From assembly GCF_010686765.1 (NCBI RefSeq), contig NZ_JAAGWF010000012.1, positions 207,406 to 271,405 on the forward strand: a stretch of DNA of 64,000 nt. The letters are read 5' to 3'. The notes beneath the pieces were generated by a model. The model was not told the origin of the DNA and did not search any database. It worked only from the letters and a program-made list of their open reading frames with translations. Position 1 is the stretch's first letter. Each line of letters starts with the position of its first letter. Positions 51,316 through 61,329 of the stretch are shown here, in pieces. Source of the DNA: Geodermatophilus sabuli (GTDB lineage Bacteria; Actinomycetota; Actinomycetes; Mycobacteriales; Geodermatophilaceae). The translations under genes were made by a program, and so were the position numbers.

Positions 51316-52362
51316 ATGTCGACTCCCGTGGGTGCTGATCCGGCCGTCGTCGGCCCCTATCTGGCCTCGGTGTTCGAGGACGACCGCTGGCGTTCGGTGC
51401 GGATCGAGCTGATCGCCGCCGGCATGTCGAACCTCACCTACGTGGTCACCCCGGAGGGCGGCGTGCCCGGTGACGAGGTGATCCTCCGGCGGCCGCCGAC
51501 GGGCGCCGTGCTGGCCACCGCGCACGACATGGGCCGGGAGCACCGGGTCATCAGCGCCCTGGGTCCGACGCCGGTCCCGGTGCCGCGGACCCTGCACCTG
51601 TGCACCGACCCCGACGTGCTCGGCGCGCCGTTCTACGTGATGGAGCGGGTGGTCGGCCTGCACGTGGTCGACCGACTCCCCGCGGGCTATGCCGACGAGC
51701 CCGGGCAGCGGCGGCAGATCGGTGAGGGGCTGGTCGACGTCCTCGCCGACCTGCACTCGGTCGACTCCGCGGCCGTGGGCTTGGGCGACTTCGGCCGGCC
51801 CGAGGGCTTCATGGCCCGGCAGGTGCGTCGGTGGACCAAGCAGTGGGACGCCACCCGCGATCGCGACCGCCCCGGCCTGGACGCCCTCGCCGCCCGGCTG
51901 GCCGAGACCGTTCCGGTCACCCAGCGCGACGCGGTCACCCACGGCGACTACCGGCTCGACAACTGCCTGCTCGACCCCGACGCCCCCGGCCGGATCCGGG
52001 CGGTGCTCGACTGGGAGATGTCGACCCTCGGCGACCCGCTGGCCGACCTGGGCATGCTGTTCGTCTACTGGCCCGAGGCCGGCGAGGACCGCGGTGTCGC
52101 CCTCAGCCCGGTGACGACCCTGCCCGGGTTCCCCACCCGCCGGGAGCTCGCCGAGCGCTACGCCACCCGCAGCGGCCTGGACCTCGCCGACCTGCCCTGG
52201 TACGTCGGTTTCGCCTACTTCAAGTTCGCCGCGATCGTCGCCGGGATCGTGGCCCGGTCCGCGGCCGGCGCCATGGCCGGCAAGGACACCTCCGGCTACG
52301 CCGAGCGCATCGATCCCTGCGTGCGACTCGGACGCGCCGCACTGGACGACGGTGCGATCTAG
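51316..52362 (+). CDS. Phosphotransferase family protein (APH/ACAD10-11-like)
   Basis: A 348-residue kinase-fold protein of the aminoglycoside-phosphotransferase superfamily, of the branch found with acyl-CoA metabolism. It has IAAGMSNLTYVVTP in the nucleotide-binding lobe, the catalytic loop HGDYRLDNCLLD and the metal-binding VLDWEMSTLGDPLADL. Such proteins phosphorylate small molecules (for example 4-hydroxyacyl-CoA in ACAD11); resistance is unlikely. The start is fixed by a -10 box 6 nt upstream. Confidence 0.9.
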   Translation: MSTPVGADPAVVGPYLASVFEDDRWRSVRIELIAAGMSNLTYVVTPEGGVPGDEVILRRPPTGAVLATAHDMGREHRVISALGPTPVPVPRTLHLCTDPDVLGAPFYVMERVVGLHVVDRLPAGYADEPGQRRQIGEGLVDVLADLHSVDSAAVGLGDFGRPEGFMARQVRRWTKQWDATRDRDRPGLDALAARLAETVPVTQRDAVTHGDYRLDNCLLDPDAPGRIRAVLDWEMSTLGDPLADLGMLFVYWPEAGEDRGVALSPVTTLPGFPTRRELAERYATRSGLDLADLPWYVGFAYFKFAAIVAGIVARSAAGAMAGKDTSGYAERIDPCVRLGRAALDDGAI

Positions 52363-52392
52363 CCCGGGGACGCCGCCCTAGACTCCGGCCGA

Positions 52393-52415
52393 CCGCCACC
52401 CTCGCAGGGAGGCGG
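52393..52415 (+). other. Hairpin in the leader of the LytR_C gene
   Basis: CCGCCACCCT-CGC-AGGGAGGCGG, a 10-bp stem with one A-A mismatch. It lies 9 bp after a possible -10 box (TAGACT, 52379-52384), so it may form at the very 5' end of the mRNA of the gene at 52442. Confidence 0.4.
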
Positions 52416-52441
52416 CCGACGAGTGTCGACGAGGAGAGACC

Positions 52442-53014
52442 GTGAGCGCGCCGCCCACCGACCGTCCCGCGGTGCGTCCCCGCAGCGGCCGGCGGCCGAT
52501 CCCGCCGCTGATCTTCCTGCTCGTCCTGGCGCTGGCCGCCCTCGCCGTCTGGTGGAACGTCCTGCAGGACGAGGAGGACCGCGACGCCGCCCAGGCCGCC
52601 GCCTGCACCACCGCGTCGGCCGCCCCGCCGTCCCTGGACCCGACCACCCTGTCCGTGCGGGTCTTCAACGCGACCGACACCGGCGGCCTCGCCCAGGCGG
52701 TGGCCGCGGACCTGCAGGGGCGCGGCTTCGTCGTCGACGAGATCGCCAACGACCCCTCCGACCGTGACGTCACCGGCGTCGGCGAGATCCGGCACGGTCC
52801 CCGCGGCAACGACGCCGCCGCCTTCCTCGGCCTGGTCCTGCGCGGCGCCGGCGACTTCCTCGACACCCGCGCCACCGCCCAGATCGACCTGGTCATCGGC
52901 CCGGACTTCGCGTTCCGCGTCGAGGGCGACACCATCGTCCCCGAGAGCCTGGCCTCCCCCGAGGACGTGGCCGCCGCCCTCGGCACCGTCTCCAGCGCAG
53001 CCGCCGCCTGCTGA
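52442..53014 (+). CDS. LytR C-terminal domain membrane protein (Cei-like)
   Basis: A 190-residue protein. A basic N-terminus is followed by one membrane helix (PPLIFLLVLALAALAVWWNV) and an extracytoplasmic LytR_C domain: LSVRVFNATDTGGLAQAVAA, LQGRGFVVDEIAND, RHGPRGNDAAAFLGLVLRG, AQIDLVIGPDF. Position (between DUF4193 and suhB) and topology match Rv2700, the mycobacterial cell-envelope integrity protein Cei. A wall-assembly role is likely by analogy. The GTG at 52442 follows GAGGAGAGA. Confidence 0.88.
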   Translation: MSAPPTDRPAVRPRSGRRPIPPLIFLLVLALAALAVWWNVLQDEEDRDAAQAAACTTASAAPPSLDPTTLSVRVFNATDTGGLAQAVAADLQGRGFVVDEIANDPSDRDVTGVGEIRHGPRGNDAAAFLGLVLRGAGDFLDTRATAQIDLVIGPDFAFRVEGDTIVPESLASPEDVAAALGTVSSAAAAC

Positions 53015-53102
53015 GGAGAGGACCCCGTCCGCCCCGCCCCTCGGGGGCTCGGGACCCTGCACGGGCCATCCGCCGCGCCCGGCCGCCGGGACGCCTCCGG
53101 TC

Positions 53103-53915
53103 CTATCCGGGGTGGAGGCGGTCGAGGAGGGCGATGAAGGGGTCGGCCACCGACGGGGCGACGGCGATGCCGAGGGGCTCGGCGAACGGGCGTCCCGGCA
53201 GGCCGGTGACCACCACCCCCGCCTCGGCGGCCACCAGGGCGCCGGCCGCGAAGTCCCACGGGTTGAGGTGGGCCTCGTAGTAGGCGTCCACCCGGCCGGC
53301 GGCGACCGTGCACAGGTCGAGCGCCGCCGAGCCGTGCCGGCGGATGTCGCGCACGTGCGGGAGCAGCTGGGCGACCACCGCCCCCTGGGCGAGCCGCTGC
53401 TCCCTCCGGTAGCCGAAGCCCGTGGCGACCAGCGTCTGCTCGAGGGACGCCGGACGGCTGCCGGTCAACCGGACGGGATCGGCCTCGCCCACGGTCAGGT
53501 GCGCACCGCCACCGGTCGTGGCCGACCAGAGCTCGCCGGTCGCGGCGTTGAGAACGACGCCCGCCCGCACCCGCCCCTCGACCTCGGCCGCGATGGAGAC
53601 CGCGTAGGCGGGCAGCCCGTAGACGAAGTTGGTGGTGCCGTCGATCGGGTCGACGATCCAGCGGACACCGCTGGAGCCGGCCCGGTCGCTGCCCTCCTCC
53701 CCCAGCAGCCCGTCGTCGGGCCGCGCGCCCAGCAGCCGGGCCACGACCAGCTCCTCGCACGCCTTGTCCACGGCGGTGACCATGTCCACCGGGCTGGACT
53801 TGACGTCCACCTGGTCGGCGGCCGAATCCCGGCCGCGGGCGACGAGGTCGGCCGCCTCCCGGGCGGTCCCGACGGCGAGCTCGAGGAGGGCGGCGGGATC
53901 CGGGGCGCTGGTCAT
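53103..53915 (-). CDS. suhB: Inositol monophosphatase family protein
   Basis: A 270-residue Mg-dependent phosphatase. It has GEEGSD, the metal-binding WIVDPIDGTTNFVYGLP, and the second signature WDFAAGALVAAEAGVVVTG. These enzymes hydrolyse myo-inositol-1-phosphate or related sugar phosphates; Rv2701c (suhB) occupies the same position. In actinobacteria this feeds inositol for phosphatidylinositol and mycothiol. The ATG at 53915 gives the standard length. It is divergent from ppgK. Confidence 0.93.
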   Translation of the reverse strand: MTSAPDPAALLELAVGTAREAADLVARGRDSAADQVDVKSSPVDMVTAVDKACEELVVARLLGARPDDGLLGEEGSDRAGSSGVRWIVDPIDGTTNFVYGLPAYAVSIAAEVEGRVRAGVVLNAATGELWSATTGGGAHLTVGEADPVRLTGSRPASLEQTLVATGFGYRREQRLAQGAVVAQLLPHVRDIRRHGSAALDLCTVAAGRVDAYYEAHLNPWDFAAGALVAAEAGVVVTGLPGRPFAEPLGIAVAPSVADPFIALLDRLHPG

Positions 53916-54009
53916 CCCCCGATCCTGCCCGAGGGCCGTGCTGGCACGGCCCCCGAGCCGGGACCCGCCCCGAGCCTGCGGAGGGTGGGGGGCACGGGGG
54001 TCCTTCTTC

Positions 54010-54015
54010 TACCCT
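54010..54015 (+). promoter_or_regulatory. -10 box of ppgK (leaderless)
   Basis: TACCCT ends 6 nt before the ppgK GTG at 54022. No ribosome site is present. Confidence 0.65.
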
Positions 54016-54021
54016 GTCCGC

Positions 54022-54765
54022 GTGCTGGGCTTCGGGGTGGACATCGGTGGCAGCGGGATCAAGGGGTGCCTGGTCGACCTGGACAAGGGCGAGCTCGAGG
54101 GTGAGCGACTGCGGATCGAGACGCCGCAGCCGGCCGTCCCCGACCCGGTCTACGACGTGGTCGCCCGGATCGTCGACCACTTCGGCTGGGCGGGCCGGAT
54201 CGGGGTGACGTTCCCCGGCGTCCTCAAGCAGGGGGTGGCGCACACCGCCGCGAACGTGGACAAGAGCTGGCTGGGCACCGACGTGGCCGCCGGCCTGGCC
54301 GCGCTGATCCCGGGCGGCGTGCAGACGCTCAACGACGCCGACGCCGCCGGCCTCGCCGAGATGCGCTACGGCGCGGGGCGGGACAGGAAGGGCGTGGTGC
54401 TCATGCTCACGTTCGGCACCGGCATCGGCAGCGCGCTGTTCACCGACGGCGTCCTGGTCCCCAACACCGAGTTCGGGCACATCCAGGTCGACGGCGAGGA
54501 CGGCGAGCGGCGCGCGTCCGCGGCGGCCCGGGAGCGGGAGGACCTCGGCTACCCCGAGTGGGCCAAGCGGGTGGACCGCTACCTCGACGTCCTGGAGGCC
54601 GGCGTCTGGCCCGACCTGATCATCGTGGGCGGCGGGGTGAGCAAGAAGGCGCACAAGTGGGTGCCGCTGCTGTCCACCCGCACTCCCGTCGTCCCGGCCG
54701 AACTGCTCAACGACGCGGGGATCGTCGGGGCCGCGCTCGCCGCCGCGGAGCACATCGGCCAGTGA
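54022..54765 (+). CDS. ppgK: Polyphosphate glucokinase
   Basis: A 247-residue ROK-family kinase that phosphorylates glucose with polyphosphate or ATP. It has GFGVDIGGSGIKGCLVDL at the N-terminus, GVTFPGVL, NDADAAGLAEMRYGAG with the catalytic aspartate, and LTFGTGIGSALF. C-terminal IIVGGGVSKKAHKW completes the fold. Rv2702 has the same position next to suhB and the sigma factor. The GTG at 54022 is set by the -10 box; the frame is open further upstream but is not ppgK-like. Confidence 0.95.
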   Translation: MLGFGVDIGGSGIKGCLVDLDKGELEGERLRIETPQPAVPDPVYDVVARIVDHFGWAGRIGVTFPGVLKQGVAHTAANVDKSWLGTDVAAGLAALIPGGVQTLNDADAAGLAEMRYGAGRDRKGVVLMLTFGTGIGSALFTDGVLVPNTEFGHIQVDGEDGERRASAAAREREDLGYPEWAKRVDRYLDVLEAGVWPDLIIVGGGVSKKAHKWVPLLSTRTPVVPAELLNDAGIVGAALAAAEHIGQ

Positions 54766-55076
54766 CCGCCCGGACGGGGTGCCGGGGGCCGGCGCGGGTC
54801 ACCACGGAGGGTGAGAAACCACCTGGATGGGGTGCCGGAGCCCCTGCGGACGGGCAGTCCCGACGCGGAGCGGTGGAATAGCCCTCCGGCGTCGTTACAA
54901 TGGACGAGCCCCGCCCCGTCGCTCCCCAGCCGGAAGGCATCCCCCGTCCGCGCCCCGGCCAAACTCCGGGCCGGCCAGTCGGGACCTCCCCGCTCCGGAC
55001 GCCGGCCTACGAGGCCGCTGCCCGGGGACCAGACGGCCCCTCGGGGAACGAACCCAGCATGGGAAGGAACCCCTGA
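54766..55076. other. Leader region of the principal sigma factor
   Basis: 311 bp between ppgK and the sigma factor. It contains the sigma-factor promoter at 54873-54901, leaving a 5' untranslated region of about 170 nt. No gene was recognised. The leader is GC-rich and could fold, but I saw no known RNA class. Confidence 0.5.
54873..54901 (+). promoter_or_regulatory. Promoter of the principal sigma factor gene
   Basis: A near-consensus -10 box TACAAT (54896-54901) with GTGGAA (54873-54878) 17 bp upstream as a weak -35. It is the most AT-rich hexamer in the region and lies about 175 nt before the GTG at 55077. Confidence 0.6.
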
Positions 55077-56438
<1,362 letters not shown>

Positions 56439-56444
56439 GCAGGG

Positions 56445-56482
56445 ACTGCCCCCTGACCTGTTCGCGCAGGTCAGGGGGCAGT
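56445..56482 (+). terminator. Terminator after sigA
   Basis: A perfect 16-bp stem (ACTGCCCCCTGACCTG with CAGGTCAGGGGGCAGT) and a TTCGCG loop, followed by ATTCT, 6 bp after the stop. The best intrinsic terminator in the window. Confidence 0.92.
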
Positions 56483-56541
56483 ATTCTGACCCGACCGGGG
56501 TGCGGACGACGAGCACAGCGCTCCTAGTCCAGATATCGGGC

Positions 56542-56547
56542 TAGGCT
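56542..56547 (+). promoter_or_regulatory. -10 box of the recombinase gene (leaderless)
   Basis: TAGGCT ends 7 nt before the GTG at 56555, with no ribosome site, the same layout as several housekeeping genes here. Confidence 0.5.
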
Positions 56548-56554
56548 CGGCGCC

Positions 56555-57444
56555 GTGGCCGTGGATCTCGCCGTCCTGGTGCCGTCCTGGGAGCTGCACC
56601 TGCGCGCCGAGCGCAAGAGCCCCCAGACAGTGAAGTCCTACGGCGACGGCGTGCGCCGCTTCCTCGCCTGGGCGGCCACCCAAGGCCGCCCGGCGGTGCT
56701 GGACCGGGCCAGCGTCAACGCCTTCGTCGCGGACCTCCTCGACGCCGGGGCCGAGCCCGCCACCGCGCGCGCCCGGCAGCTCGCCCTGCGCCGCTTCTCG
56801 GCCTGGCTGCTGGAGGAGGGCGAGGCCGACGCCGACCACCTGCTGGGGCTCAAGGCGCCGAAGCTGGACGCCAAGGTCGTCGAGCCGCTGACCACCGAGC
56901 AGATCACCGCGCTGGTCGCCGCCTGCGCGGGCATGGAGCTGCGCGACCGCCGGGACGAGGCACTCGTGCGGCTGATGATCGAGACCGGTGTCCGGGCCGG
57001 CGAGGTGGTCGCGTTGGGCACCGGGGACGTCGACCTGTCCACCGGCACGGCCACCGTGCGCCGCGGCAAGGGTGGGCGGGGCCGGGTGGTCCCGTTCGGC
57101 CCGCAGACCTCCCGGGCGCTGGACCGCTACCTGCGCACCCGCCGCTCGCACCGCCTGGCCGGCACCCCGGCGCTGTGGCTCGGCGACCGGGGCAAGGAGT
57201 TCAGCTACGACGCGCTGCACAAGACCCTCGGCGAGCGCGCCGTGCGGCCGGCATCGAGGCCTTCCGGCCGCACCGGCTGCGGCACACCGCGGCGCACCGC
57301 TGGCTCGCCGCGGGCGGCTCCGAGGGGGGCCTGATGGCGGTGGCCGGCTGGACCCGCCCGGACATGCTGCTGCGCTACACCCGCGCCCAGGCGTCCGCCC
57401 GCGCCGCAGCCGAGGCCCGCGCGCTAGGGCTTGGCGACTTCTGA
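56555..57444 (+). pseudogene. XerC/D-like tyrosine recombinase with a one-base deletion
   Basis: Residues 1-228 read as a XerC-like recombinase: SAM-like core-binding domain (RKSPQTVKSYGDGVRRFLAW) and catalytic domain with the first arginine in MIETGVRAGEVVAL. Near 57240 the frame slips by one base. In the next frame follow FRPHRLRHTAAHRWLAAGGS (HxxR), AGWTRPDMLLRYTR (third histidine replaced by tryptophan; tyrosine nucleophile) and a natural stop at 57444. The 890-bp length is one short of a multiple of three. All catalytic parts are present, so one restored base would give a full 296-residue enzyme. Confidence 0.85.
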
Positions 57445-58225
57445 CAGCAGCAGGCAACGGTTACCCCGTCAGCGTGCGGTCCACAGGGACGACGTCGACC
57501 GGCATGCGTCGGCGGCCATCCCGTCCTCTGGTGTGGTCGGCGCCGCGCCACCGGAACGGGACAGCATCGTCATCCCGTGACGTCCGATCAGGACACGCCT
57601 CCAGTGACACCTGTGGTCGCCCGTGCGGCGCCCCAGCCGCCCCCTGCGGCCTTCGCGGGCTCAGCCGGACAGCCCGGGGGGCACCATTGGACATCCGGGA
57701 TCCCTGCAGGCCCGTGGCAGTCACGCCAGCGGGGTCGGAGGCCGGGCTGCTGCGGCGGCCACCGCATTAGGCACGCTGTTCCGCTGGCCGTGCGTCGCGT
57801 GGGCTGACGCCATGCCAGCTCCGCACAGCGAGACCTCCAGGAATTTGAGCGGCAGACCGAGACGTCAGCGATCGACCCGGCCGCGCAAGCAGGCTTTAGA
57901 GGCGCCGCGCTCACCTTCTCCAGTTCTTCTCCAGAAGGCCTGGTGGGCTCGGCCTCTCCATCGGCCAATTCCGCGGTCGATGAGTCGGCGGTGACCACAG
58001 GCTCCATCGTGACCAAGCTCACGGCGTCGCGGCGGCAGCTAGTACGACGGCGCGTCGGTCGAGCATCGGCGTCCCAGCGCCGGCAGCGATCGTCGTCTTC
58101 CCCACTGACCTGCCGGTTCTTCGAGACGATCACACCTTCGGAAGACCAGTACGGGATCCACCTGACGGAAGGGCCATTGACGGAGGCTCCTTGACCTGTC
58201 TCAGCAGGCGCCGTTAGGTTTCGGT
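57445..58225. other. Degenerate region between recombinase and metF
   Basis: About 780 bp without an intact gene and with weaker third-position GC than its surroundings. On the minus strand around 58160-57830 a frame reads TMEPVVTADSSTAELADG and later EELEKVSAAPLKPA, ending in GSIADVS. This loosely resembles the start of IS-type transposase OrfA proteins. The match is too degraded for a firm call. I see no RNA gene in this stretch. Confidence 0.35.
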
Positions 58226-58307
58226 CAGGTCTTGAGTGCCAGCGATGAGCCCCGGCTAGCTGGCCGGCAACCCTCCACTGCGGCGGGGTGCCCCGGGTGA
58301 CGACCTG
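58226..58307 (+). ncRNA. SAM-IV riboswitch upstream of metF
   Basis: The RNA has the actinobacterial SAM-IV pattern: closing stem CAGGTC (58226-58231) with GACCTG (58302-58307), then GAGTGCCAGCGATGAG, the core AGCCCCGGCTAGCTGGCCGG, CAACCCTCC, GGCGGGGTGCCCCGGG and TGACGACC. It binds S-adenosylmethionine and lowers expression of the methionine genes when it is plentiful. A second hairpin GCCCTGCC-ATC-GGCAGGGC (58308-58326) directly follows and may be the expression platform or an extra stem. The metF ATG is 64 bp further on. Confidence 0.85.
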
Positions 58308-58390
58308 GCCCTGCCATCGGCAGGGCAAGCGCAGTGACGCCTCGCCATGCCGGGCCGTCCTGCGTTCCGCAGCGACGTCGAGGAGATGCC

Positions 58391-59431
58391 ATGTCCACGA
58401 GCCGTGATCGCAACCTGCCCTCATCCGCCCTGGCTCCGCACCACCCGGAGGGGCTCCACTCCGTTCCGGCCACTCCCCCGGACCCCGACCGGGGGCTCCG
58501 AGGGCCCGCGGCCGGCCGAGCCCAGAGCATCGGGAACCTGTTGGCGAAGGGTCCGACGCTGTCCTTCGAGTTCTTCCCGCCCAAGGGCCCGGACGGCGAG
58601 GCCCAGCTGTGGACGGCGCTGCGCGAGCTGGAACAGCTGGCACCGTCGTTCGTGTCGGTGACCTACGGGGCCGGCGGCTCCACCCGGGACGGGACGCTGG
58701 CGGTGGCCGAGCGGATCGCCGGCGAGACCACGCTGACGCCGCTGGTGCACCTGACCGCCGTCGAGCACAGCACCACCGAGCTGCGCCAGGTGATCGGCCG
58801 GCTGGCCGACGCCGGCGTGCGCAACGTGCTGGCCCTGCGCGGCGACCCGCCGGGCGCCGATCCGCAGGCGGAGTGGGTGGCGCACCCCGAAGGCGTGCGC
58901 TACGCCGCCGAACTGGTCGAGCTCATCCACTCGGTCGGCGACTTCTCGGTCGGCGTCGCCGCGTTCCCCGAGAAGCATCCGCGCTCGGCGGACCTCCGCA
59001 GCGACGTCGACCGGTTCGTGGCCAAGTGCCGGTCCGGCGCCGACTTCGCCGTCACCCAGATCTTCTTCCGCGCCGAGGACTACCTGCGGCTGCGCGACGA
59101 GGTGGCCGCCCGCGGCTGCGACGTGCCGATCATCGCCGGGGTGATGCCGGTGACCAACGCCCGGCAGATCGCCCGGATCGTGCAGCTGTCCGGCCAGGCG
59201 TTCCCGACCGAGCTCGCGGCGCGGTTCGCCGCGCTCGACGGCGATCGGCCGGCCGACCAGGCCGCGGTACGCGCCTTCGGCGTCGAGATGGCCACCGAGC
59301 TGTCCCAGACGCTGCTGGACGAGGGCGCGCCGGGCCTGCACCTGATCACCATGAACCGCGCGGCGGCGACCCGTGAGGTGTGCGCGAACCTGCTCGCCGG
59401 GCCGGGCGCGGCCACCGAGGACGTCGCATGA
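58391..59431 (+). CDS. metF: Methylenetetrahydrofolate reductase
   Basis: A 346-residue TIM-barrel flavoenzyme that reduces 5,10-methylene-THF to 5-methyl-THF for methionine synthesis. It has LSFEFFPPKGPDGEAQLW with the catalytic glutamate, SVTYGAGGSTRDGTL, NVLALRGDPPGADP, FAVTQIFFRAEDYLRL and IIAGVMPVTNARQIARI. A roughly 50-residue N-terminal extension precedes the barrel. The ATG at 58391 has GAGGAG 7 nt upstream. Its stop overlaps the metH start by 4 bp, and the SAM-IV riboswitch upstream controls both. Confidence 0.96.
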   Translation: MSTSRDRNLPSSALAPHHPEGLHSVPATPPDPDRGLRGPAAGRAQSIGNLLAKGPTLSFEFFPPKGPDGEAQLWTALRELEQLAPSFVSVTYGAGGSTRDGTLAVAERIAGETTLTPLVHLTAVEHSTTELRQVIGRLADAGVRNVLALRGDPPGADPQAEWVAHPEGVRYAAELVELIHSVGDFSVGVAAFPEKHPRSADLRSDVDRFVAKCRSGADFAVTQIFFRAEDYLRLRDEVAARGCDVPIIAGVMPVTNARQIARIVQLSGQAFPTELAARFAALDGDRPADQAAVRAFGVEMATELSQTLLDEGAPGLHLITMNRAAATREVCANLLAGPGAATEDVA

Positions 59432-61305
59432 GCGGCCGGGACCTGCTGGGCGCCCTCGCCGAGCGCGTCGTGGTGGCCGACGGCGCGATGGGCACGATGC
59501 TGCAGACCGCCGGACTGGACCTGGACGACTTCGCCGGGCTCGAGGGCTGCAACGAGATCCTCAACGTCACCCGCCCCGACGTCATCCGTTCGATCCACGA
59601 CGCCTACCTCGCGGCCGGCGCCGACGCCGTGGAGACCAACACCTTCGGCGCGAACTGGGCCAACCTCGCCGAGTACGGCATCGCCGACCGGATCGAGGAG
59701 CTCGCCGCCGCCGGAGCCCGCCTGGCCCGGGACGTCGCCGACGGCTGGTCCACCCCCGACCGGCCGCGCTGGGTGCTCGGCGCCGTCGGGCCGGGCACCA
59801 AGCTGCCCACCCTCGGCCACGTCGACTACCGCACGCTGCGCGACGCCTACCAGCGGCAGACCGCCGGCATGCTCGCCGGCGGCATCGACGCCGTCCTGGT
59901 GGAGACCGCCCAGGACCTGCTGCAGGCCAAGGCCGCGATCCTCGGCGCCCGGCGGGCGATGGCCGCGGCCGGCCGGGCCGTTCCGGTGATCGCGCACGTC
60001 ACCGTGGAGACCACCGGCACGATGCTGCTCGGCAGTGAGATCGGCGCCGCGGTCACCGCGCTGGAGCCGCTGGGCGTGGACCTGCTCGGGCTCAACTGCG
60101 CGACCGGCCCGGCGGAGATGAGCGAGCACCTGCGGCACGTGTCCCGGCACTTCCGGGGCGCGGTGTCGGTCATGCCCAACGCCGGGCTGCCGCAGCTGGG
60201 TCCCGACGGTGCGGTCTATCCGCTGGGGCCGGCGGACCTGGCGGCGGCGCTGCGCGGGTTCGTCACCGACTACGGCACCCGGCTGGTCGGTGGCTGCTGC
60301 GGCACCACCCCCGAGCACGTCCGGGTGCTGGTGGCCGCGCTCGACGGCGTCGAGCCGGCCCGCCGCGACCCGCGTCGGGAGCCCGGCGTCGCCTCGCTCT
60401 ACCAGTCGGTGGCCTTCCGGCAGGACGCCGGCGTGCTGATGGTCGGCGAGCGGACCAACGCCAACGGCTCCAAGGCCTTCCGCGACGCCCTGCTCGCCGA
60501 CCGGCTCGACGACTGCATGGAGATCGCCCGCGGCCAGATCCGCGACGGCGCACACCTGCTCGACCTCAACGTCGACTACGTCGCCCGCGACGGCGCCGGC
60601 GACATGCGGGTCCTGGCCGGCCGGCTGGCCACCACCTCGACCCTGCCGATCATGCTCGACTCCACCGAGCCCGCGGTCATCGAGGCCGGGCTGGAGATGC
60701 TCGGCGGGAGGTGCGTGGTCAACTCGGTGAACTTCGAGGACGGCGAGGGCCCCACCTCCCGGTTCGCCCGGATGATGCCGCTGATCCAGGAGCATGGCGC
60801 GGCCGCGGTCGCGCTCACCATCGACGAGGAGGGACAGGCCCGCACCGAAGAGTCCAAGGTGCGGGTCGCCGAGCGGCTGATCACCACCCTCACCGAGGGC
60901 TGGGGCATGGCCGTGGCCGACATCATCGTCGACCCGCTCACCTTCCCGATCGGCACCGGTCAGGAGGAGACCCGCCGCGACGGCCTGGAGACGATCGCGG
61001 CGCTGCGGGAGATCAAGCGCCGCTGGCCGGACGTGCAGACCACCCTCGGGGTCTCCAACGTCTCCTTCGGGCTGTCCCCCGCCGGCCGGCAGGTGCTCAA
61101 CTCGGTGTTCCTGCACGAGTGCGTCGAGGCCGGCCTGGACTCGGCGATCGTGCACGCCTCGAAGATCCTGCCCTCGTCGAAGATCCCCGACGAGCAACGG
61201 CAGGCCGCCCTCGACCTGGTCTACGACCGCCGCCGGGAGGGCTTCGACCCGCTGCAGCGGTTCCTTGAGGTGTTCTCCGGGGTCAGCACCGCCTCGTCCA
61301 AGTAG
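59428..61305 (+). CDS. metH: Methionine synthase, N-terminal part (homocysteine and folate domains)
   Basis: A 625-residue reading frame holding the first two modules of cobalamin-dependent methionine synthase. The homocysteine module (about 1-310) has VVADGAMGTMLQTAGLDLDD, ETNTFGAN and the zinc ligands in NCATGPAEM and GGCCGTTPEH. The pterin-binding module (about 330-615) has GERTNANGSKAF, MLDSTEPAVIEAGLEML and TLGVSNVSFGL. The frame ends at TAG (61303-61305) and stays open in the same frame after it. As one gene 59428-62970 it would be 1180 residues, normal for MetH. Confidence 0.9.
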   Translation: MSGRDLLGALAERVVVADGAMGTMLQTAGLDLDDFAGLEGCNEILNVTRPDVIRSIHDAYLAAGADAVETNTFGANWANLAEYGIADRIEELAAAGARLARDVADGWSTPDRPRWVLGAVGPGTKLPTLGHVDYRTLRDAYQRQTAGMLAGGIDAVLVETAQDLLQAKAAILGARRAMAAAGRAVPVIAHVTVETTGTMLLGSEIGAAVTALEPLGVDLLGLNCATGPAEMSEHLRHVSRHFRGAVSVMPNAGLPQLGPDGAVYPLGPADLAAALRGFVTDYGTRLVGGCCGTTPEHVRVLVAALDGVEPARRDPRREPGVASLYQSVAFRQDAGVLMVGERTNANGSKAFRDALLADRLDDCMEIARGQIRDGAHLLDLNVDYVARDGAGDMRVLAGRLATTSTLPIMLDSTEPAVIEAGLEMLGGRCVVNSVNFEDGEGPTSRFARMMPLIQEHGAAAVALTIDEEGQARTEESKVRVAERLITTLTEGWGMAVADIIVDPLTFPIGTGQEETRRDGLETIAALREIKRRWPDVQTTLGVSNVSFGLSPAGRQVLNSVFLHECVEAGLDSAIVHASKILPSSKIPDEQRQAALDLVYDRRREGFDPLQRFLEVFSGVSTASSK

Positions 61306-61329
61306 ACCCGCGCCGCCGAGCTCGCCGCC

